DNA from: JADJWR01 sp964509545
Lineage (GTDB): Bacteria > Pseudomonadota > Gammaproteobacteria > Burkholderiales > Burkholderiaceae_F
Assembly (NCBI GenBank): GCA_964509545.1
Contig: CAZDXQ010000005.1
Location: 1 to 64,000, forward strand
DNA: 64,000 bases
Reading direction: 5' to 3'
Within the stretch, counting starts at the first letter, position 1, and every line of letters starts with the position of its first letter. The notes under the pieces are model-generated. The model worked only from the letters and a program-made list of their open reading frames with translations. It was not told where the DNA came from and searched no databases. Shown one piece after another: positions 59,882-64,000 of the stretch. A program made the position numbers and the translations under genes.

Positions 59882-61921
59882 TCAGACCTCCCCGAGCAAC
59901 CGCAACAGTTCGCCCTCGTCGATCACGCGCACGCCGAGCGCGCGTGCCTTCTCCAGCTTGCTTCCCGCAGCCTCGCCGGCGACGACGAAATCCGTCTTCT
60001 TCGACACCGAGCCGCTCACCTTGCCGCCCGCGGCGACGATCCGTTCACTTGCCTGCTCGCGCGTCAGTGTCGGCAGCGTGCCGGTGAGCACGACCGTGGC
60101 GCCGGCGAGCGGCCCGCGCGGCGCTGCGGCCTGGCGCCGCCCTTGCGGCCAGTGCACGCCGGCGGCGCGCAACTCCCCGATGACCTCGCGATTGTGCGGT
60201 TCGGCGAAAAAGTGCGCGACCGATGCCGCCACCACCGGGCCGACGTCCGCCACCTCCAGCAGCTGCGTTTCGTCGGCCGCCATTAGTGCGTCGAGCGTAC
60301 TGAAGTGGCTGGCCAGGTCGCGCGCCGTCGCTTCGCCGACATGGCGGATGCCGAGCGCGAAGATGAACCGAGCCAGTGTCGTCGACCTCGCCTTGTCGAT
60401 CGCAGCGACCACGTTGGCGGCCGATTTTTCAGCCATTCGTTCGAGCGACGCCAGCGCGCCGGCGTCGAGCCTGAACAGGTCGGCCGGCGAGTGAACCAGC
60501 CCACCGTCGACCAGCTGGTCGACCAGCTTCTCGCCGAGGCCCTCGATATCGAGCGCGCGGCGCCCGGCGAAATGCAGCAGCGCCTGCTTGCGCTGCGCCG
60601 GGCAGTACAGGCCGCCGCTGCAGCGATGGTCTTTTTCCGCCTCGTCGCGCTCGACCGCCGAGCCGCACACAGGACAGCGCGTAGGCATCTTGAATGGCTT
60701 AGTCCCCGGCGGCCGGCGCTCGGCGAGCACGGCGACGACCTGCGGGATCACGTCGCCGGCCCGGCGCACGGTCACCGTATCGCCGACGCGCAGATCGAGG
60801 CTATGCACGAAATCCTCGTTGTGCAGCGTCGCGTTGCTGACCGTCACGCCGCCGACGAACACCGGCTTCAGCTTCGCCACCGGCGTCAGCTTGCCGGTCC
60901 GGCCGACCTGGACCTCGATGCCCTCGACCCGCGTCAGTTCCTCCTGCGCCGGGAACTTGTGCGCCACCGCCCACACCGGCTCGCGCGAGACGAAGCCAAG
61001 CTGCCGCTGCAACGCCAGCGAGTCGACCTTGTAGACAACGCCGTCGATGTCGAACGGCAGGCGGTCGCGCTCGGCCGCGATGCGCGCGTGAAAATCGACG
61101 AGTCCCTGCGCGCCAGCGACGCGGGCGCGTTGCGCCGGCACCGGCAGACCGAATTCGCCCAGCGCATCGAGCACGCGCGAGTGCGTCGGCGGCAGCGTCC
61201 AGCCCGACACCTCGCCGAGACCGTAAGCGCAGAACGTCAGCGGCCGGCTGGCGGTGACAGCTGGGTCGAGCTGGCGCACGAAACCCGCCGCCGCGTTGCG
61301 CGGATTGACAAACACTTTCTCGCCGGCGGCGCGCTGGCGCTCGTTCAGCCGCTCGAACGCGTCGCGATGCATGAACACCTCGCCGCGCACCTCGAGCACT
61401 GCTGGCGGGTGCTTCGTCGCCAGCCGCAAAGGGACGCTGCGGATCGTGCGCAGGTTCGGCGTCACATCCTCGCCGGTTTCGCCGTCGCCGCGCGTGGCCG
61501 CACGCACCAGCACACCGTCCTCGTAGCGCAGGCTGATCGCGACGCCGTCGAACTTCAGCTCGGCGGCGTATTCAACCGGCGGATCGCCGTCGGCTAGCCC
61601 GAGCTTGCGACGGATGCGGGCGTCGAAGGCGACCGCGCCGGCGGGTCCGCTGTCGGTTTCGGTATGGATCGACAGCATCGGCACCGCATGACGGACGGCC
61701 GGCAGGTCGGCGCGGCGGGCACCGCCGACACGCTGCGTCGGCGAGTCCGGCACCATCAGTTCCGGATACTGTGCCTCGAGCTGCTGCAGTTCGCGGAACA
61801 GCCGGTCGTACTCGGCATCCGGAATCGTGGGCGCATCGAGCACGTAGTACGCGTGATCGTGGCGCGCGATCTCCTCGCGCAGCTGCCGCGCACGTTCGCG
61901 CAGGCCCGTGCTGACCGTCAT
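59882..61921 (-). CDS. ligA: NAD-dependent DNA ligase
   Basis: A 679-residue essential ligase that joins DNA nicks with NAD. The N-terminal Ia domain has HDHAYYVLDAPTIPDAEYDRL. The adenylation site is AELKFDGVAISLRYEDG (KxDG). The OB-fold, the zinc finger (CPVCGSAVERDEAEKDHRCSG-type Cys4), helix-hairpin-helix repeats and a C-terminal BRCT domain (residues about 600-679) follow. Normal length. It starts 13 bases after zipA in the conserved smc-zipA-ligA order. Confidence 0.98.
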   Translation of the reverse strand: MTVSTGLRERARQLREEIARHDHAYYVLDAPTIPDAEYDRLFRELQQLEAQYPELMVPDSPTQRVGGARRADLPAVRHAVPMLSIHTETDSGPAGAVAFDARIRRKLGLADGDPPVEYAAELKFDGVAISLRYEDGVLVRAATRGDGETGEDVTPNLRTIRSVPLRLATKHPPAVLEVRGEVFMHRDAFERLNERQRAAGEKVFVNPRNAAAGFVRQLDPAVTASRPLTFCAYGLGEVSGWTLPPTHSRVLDALGEFGLPVPAQRARVAGAQGLVDFHARIAAERDRLPFDIDGVVYKVDSLALQRQLGFVSREPVWAVAHKFPAQEELTRVEGIEVQVGRTGKLTPVAKLKPVFVGGVTVSNATLHNEDFVHSLDLRVGDTVTVRRAGDVIPQVVAVLAERRPPGTKPFKMPTRCPVCGSAVERDEAEKDHRCSGGLYCPAQRKQALLHFAGRRALDIEGLGEKLVDQLVDGGLVHSPADLFRLDAGALASLERMAEKSAANVVAAIDKARSTTLARFIFALGIRHVGEATARDLASHFSTLDALMAADETQLLEVADVGPVVAASVAHFFAEPHNREVIGELRAAGVHWPQGRRQAAAPRGPLAGATVVLTGTLPTLTREQASERIVAAGGKVSGSVSKKTDFVVAGEAAGSKLEKARALGVRVIDEGELLRLLGEV

Positions 61922-61934
61922 CGTCGGCCGCCTA

Positions 61935-62978
61935 TCAGGCAAACAGGCGGCGGGCGCGTTCCGAGCCCGGCTCGATCTCCGCGCTGCGCATCTGCTCGTA
62001 CAGCGCCTGCAGCGGCGGCTCGATTGCCTCGATCGAGCCGGGTGCGATCGGCCGGCCGTCGTCATCGACCACGCGGGCGTTCAGCAGCGCCGCCAGTTCC
62101 GCTGCCACGGCGAACATCGTCCGCAGCGGCTGCGCCGCAGGCGGCGCAACGGGCACGTCGAGCTCCAGCAACAGGCGAAATTCAGGCGTCAGGCGCAGGG
62201 TGAACAGCGTCTGGCCGTCCTCACTGCGCCTGATCCAACGACGCTCGCCGTCGGCCTGCAGGCCGAGCGAGCCCATCGTCCGGGCGACCTGCGCCGGATT
62301 GAAGACGCCTTCGCCGGGCTGCAGCGTCAGGCCGATCTGCACGTCGAACTGCGCGATCTTCGCCTGCAACTGCGCCGCCCGCGCGCGCAGTCGCGGCACC
62401 TCGGGCGGATCGAAATCCGCGTCCAATGCCACCGCAACCTGTTGCACGGCGGCAATGAATTTCGACGCCTCGATGTCGCCGAGCACGTGGCTGCGGTTGG
62501 CAAGCTGGATCGCCGCCAGCAGTTCGCCGTAGAAGCCGAAGCGATCGGGCAGCACCCATTGCTCGGAGCGCGCGTCCCACGCCACCACGTGCACGGGCAG
62601 CCCGCAGTCCAGGCGCAGCAGCGGCGCGGCGGCATCGATGACCGCGACGCCGTCGGCGGCGTGCGCGCAGCGCAGTTCCAGAACGCAGTCGAGCAGCGGA
62701 TCCTCGCTCCAGCCGGGCAGCTGCGGCCGCGGGTGCGCTTCTTCGTCCGGCGAGGGGCTGGTTAGGCCGGCCGGCGCGACCGCCGCTTCGCCGAGCGTCG
62801 GTTCGATCCGCTCAGCTGGCGCGAATGCGGCTGGCCGCAGCAGCGGATCCTGCTCGGGGCCGCCCAGCTTCTCGCGCAGGCGGCGGATCTGCCGCCTTTC
62901 CTGCCACTTGCTCCAGCCAGCCAGCAACAGCAGCAGCACCGCGGCAGCGGCAAGCAGGGCGAAGTGCAGTTCGGTCAT
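61935..62978 (-). CDS. zipA: Cell division protein ZipA
   Basis: A 347-residue inner membrane anchor for FtsZ. One N-terminal transmembrane helix (LHFALLAAAAVLLLLLAGW) is followed by a basic stretch, an acidic/Pro-rich linker (to about residue 100), and the C-terminal FtsZ-binding domain (about 215-345) with IGLTLQPGEGVFNPAQVARTM-type and FTLRLTPEFRLLLELDV blocks. The linker is shorter than in E. coli. It lies between smc and ligA, as in many betaproteobacteria. Confidence 0.93.
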   Translation of the reverse strand: MTELHFALLAAAAVLLLLLAGWSKWQERRQIRRLREKLGGPEQDPLLRPAAFAPAERIEPTLGEAAVAPAGLTSPSPDEEAHPRPQLPGWSEDPLLDCVLELRCAHAADGVAVIDAAAPLLRLDCGLPVHVVAWDARSEQWVLPDRFGFYGELLAAIQLANRSHVLGDIEASKFIAAVQQVAVALDADFDPPEVPRLRARAAQLQAKIAQFDVQIGLTLQPGEGVFNPAQVARTMGSLGLQADGERRWIRRSEDGQTLFTLRLTPEFRLLLELDVPVAPPAAQPLRTMFAVAAELAALLNARVVDDDGRPIAPGSIEAIEPPLQALYEQMRSAEIEPGSERARRLFA

Positions 62979-63001
62979 CGCCTCGGGCGGGCGCGCCTGC
63001 C

Positions 63002-64000
63002 TCAGGCGGCTTCCGCGGTCAGGCGCACCGCGCTGTCGATGTCCACGGCGACGATGCGCGAGACGCCCTGCTCCTGCATGGTGACGCCGATCAGCTGCTC
63101 GGCCATTTCCATCGCGATCTTGTTGTGGGTGATGAACAGGAACTGCGTGCCCGGCGACGACTCGCGGCTGGTCATCGAGCGCACCAGGGCGCAGAAGCGC
63201 TCCGTGTTCGGATCGTCCAGCGGCGCATCGACCTCGTCGAGCAGGCAGAACGGCGCCGGATTGAGCTTGAACAGGGCAAAGACGAGCGCGGTGGCGGTCA
63301 TCGCCTTTTCGCCGCCCGACAGCAGATGGATCGTGCTGTTTCGTTTGCCCGGCGGCTGCGCCATCACCTGCACGCCGGCATCGAGAATCTCCTCGCCGGT
63401 CATCAGCAGCCGCGCTTCGCCGCCGCCGAACAGCTTCGGGAACAACTGCCCGAACTGCACATTCACCTGGTCGAACGTGCTTTGCAGAAGCTCGCGCGTC
63501 TCGCGGTCGATCCGGCGGATCGCGTCCTCGAGCGTGTCGATCGCCGCCTTCAGGTCCGCCGACTGCGCATCGAGGAAGCCCTTGCGTTCGCGACTGGACT
63601 CGAGCTCCTGAAGCGCCGCCAGGTTGACCGGGCCAAGCGCCTCGATCTCCGCCGCCAGCCGGGCAATTTCGCCCTGCAGCGCCGAGGCGCGCACCGGTGC
63701 CGCCTGCAGCTTCTCGTTGAGCGTCGCCTCGTCGGCGTGCGCGTCGGCGAGCAGCTCGGCGAACTGCTCGACGGCAAGCCGCGCCGCCTGCTCCTTAAGC
63801 TGCAGCTCGGTGATCCTGTCGCGCCGCGGCTGCACATCGCGCTCGAGCAGCATCCGCTCCTCGTCGATGGCGCGCATCTGCTGCGCCAGCTCATCGAGCC
63901 GGCTGCGCGCCTCGCGCAACCGCTCCTCGGCCTGCGCCCGCTGCGCCAGCCCGCCGTCGAGCCCCGTGCGTGCCGCGGTGTCGTCCAGCCCGGCGAGCTG
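63002..64000 (-). CDS. smc: Chromosome segregation protein SMC, C-terminal part
   Basis: The gene runs off the right edge, so only the last 332 residues are present. They comprise the end of the C-terminal coiled coil (Ala/Glu/Arg-rich) and the ABC-type head with ALGPVNLAALQELESSRERKGFLDAQ, the signature LLSGGEKAMTATALVFALF and the Walker B LLDEVDAPLDDPNTERF. The D-loop and the switch His (FITHNKIAMEMAE) are intact. SMC condenses and segregates chromosomes. It is followed by zipA and ligA. Confidence 0.97.
   Translation of the reverse strand, partial: QLAGLDDTAARTGLDGGLAQRAQAEERLREARSRLDELAQQMRAIDEERMLLERDVQPRRDRITELQLKEQAARLAVEQFAELLADAHADEATLNEKLQAAPVRASALQGEIARLAAEIEALGPVNLAALQELESSRERKGFLDAQSADLKAAIDTLEDAIRRIDRETRELLQSTFDQVNVQFGQLFPKLFGGGEARLLMTGEEILDAGVQVMAQPPGKRNSTIHLLSGGEKAMTATALVFALFKLNPAPFCLLDEVDAPLDDPNTERFCALVRSMTSRESSPGTQFLFITHNKIAMEMAEQLIGVTMQEQGVSRIVAVDIDSAVRLTAEAA

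Overview
The window is about 64 kb of high-GC DNA with densely packed, translationally coupled genes. It looks like a Gram-negative betaproteobacterium, most likely of the Rhodocyclales. This rests on the run rpsB-tsf-pyrH-frr-uppS-cdsA-dxr-rseP-bamA-skp-lpxD-fabZ-lpxA-lpxB-rnhB, on smc-zipA-ligA, and on guaB-guaA and rnfH-ratA next to smpB. The taxonomic call is inference from gene order and protein character, not from a database search.

Layout. 1-4.1 kb: guaA (cut by the window edge), guaB, a DUF4124 protein, rnfH, ratA and smpB, followed by what looks like a second, broken copy of the smpB 3' end. 4.3-11.4 kb: a coupled operon of a small membrane protein, a sodium/solute symporter-histidine kinase (CrbS/CbrA type), a single-domain response regulator, a degenerate kinase fused to a DnaQ-type exonuclease, and a CBS/DUF294 nucleotidyltransferase. 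11.6-16.5 kb: ppsA-nfeD-SPFH protein plus a 35-residue peptide, divergent from ppsR.

16.6-38.5 kb is the accessory part. It opens with an ECF sigma factor, a membrane anti-sigma candidate and an exported caspase-like protease in one operon. It continues with scattered small exported proteins, an OmpA-like protein and an alpha/beta hydrolase. A curli-like set follows: two near-identical secreted proteins made of three 34-residue repeats, a small Cys-containing exported protein, a CsgG-like lipoprotein that also carries peptidoglycan-binding and DUF4384 domains, and a small membrane-anchored protein. The last part is an incomplete type VI-like cluster: FHA protein TagH, FecR protein, heme-c DUF3365 sensor, Ser/Thr kinase, TssL with an OmpA domain, TssM, TagF and a second caspase-like protein, with the last three joined by ATGA overlaps. 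No sheath, Hcp, VgrG, baseplate or ClpV gene is present.

The main new observation is a shared promoter-like motif, TTGAACC then 17-18 bases then AAC. It lies upstream of the sigma factor operon itself and of five other accessory genes on both strands, including both repeat proteins. I read this as the regulon of the local ECF factor, tying sigma factor, caspase, OmpA-like protein and amyloid-like repeat proteins into one surface or envelope programme.

38.5-64 kb returns to core genes: cfa, an SPOUT rRNA methyltransferase, rnhB, the lipid A and outer membrane assembly genes, isoprenoid and phospholipid genes, rpsB-tsf with a leader hairpin and an intergenic terminator, then map-glnD, and def-mtnP-ligA-zipA-smc (smc cut by the window edge).
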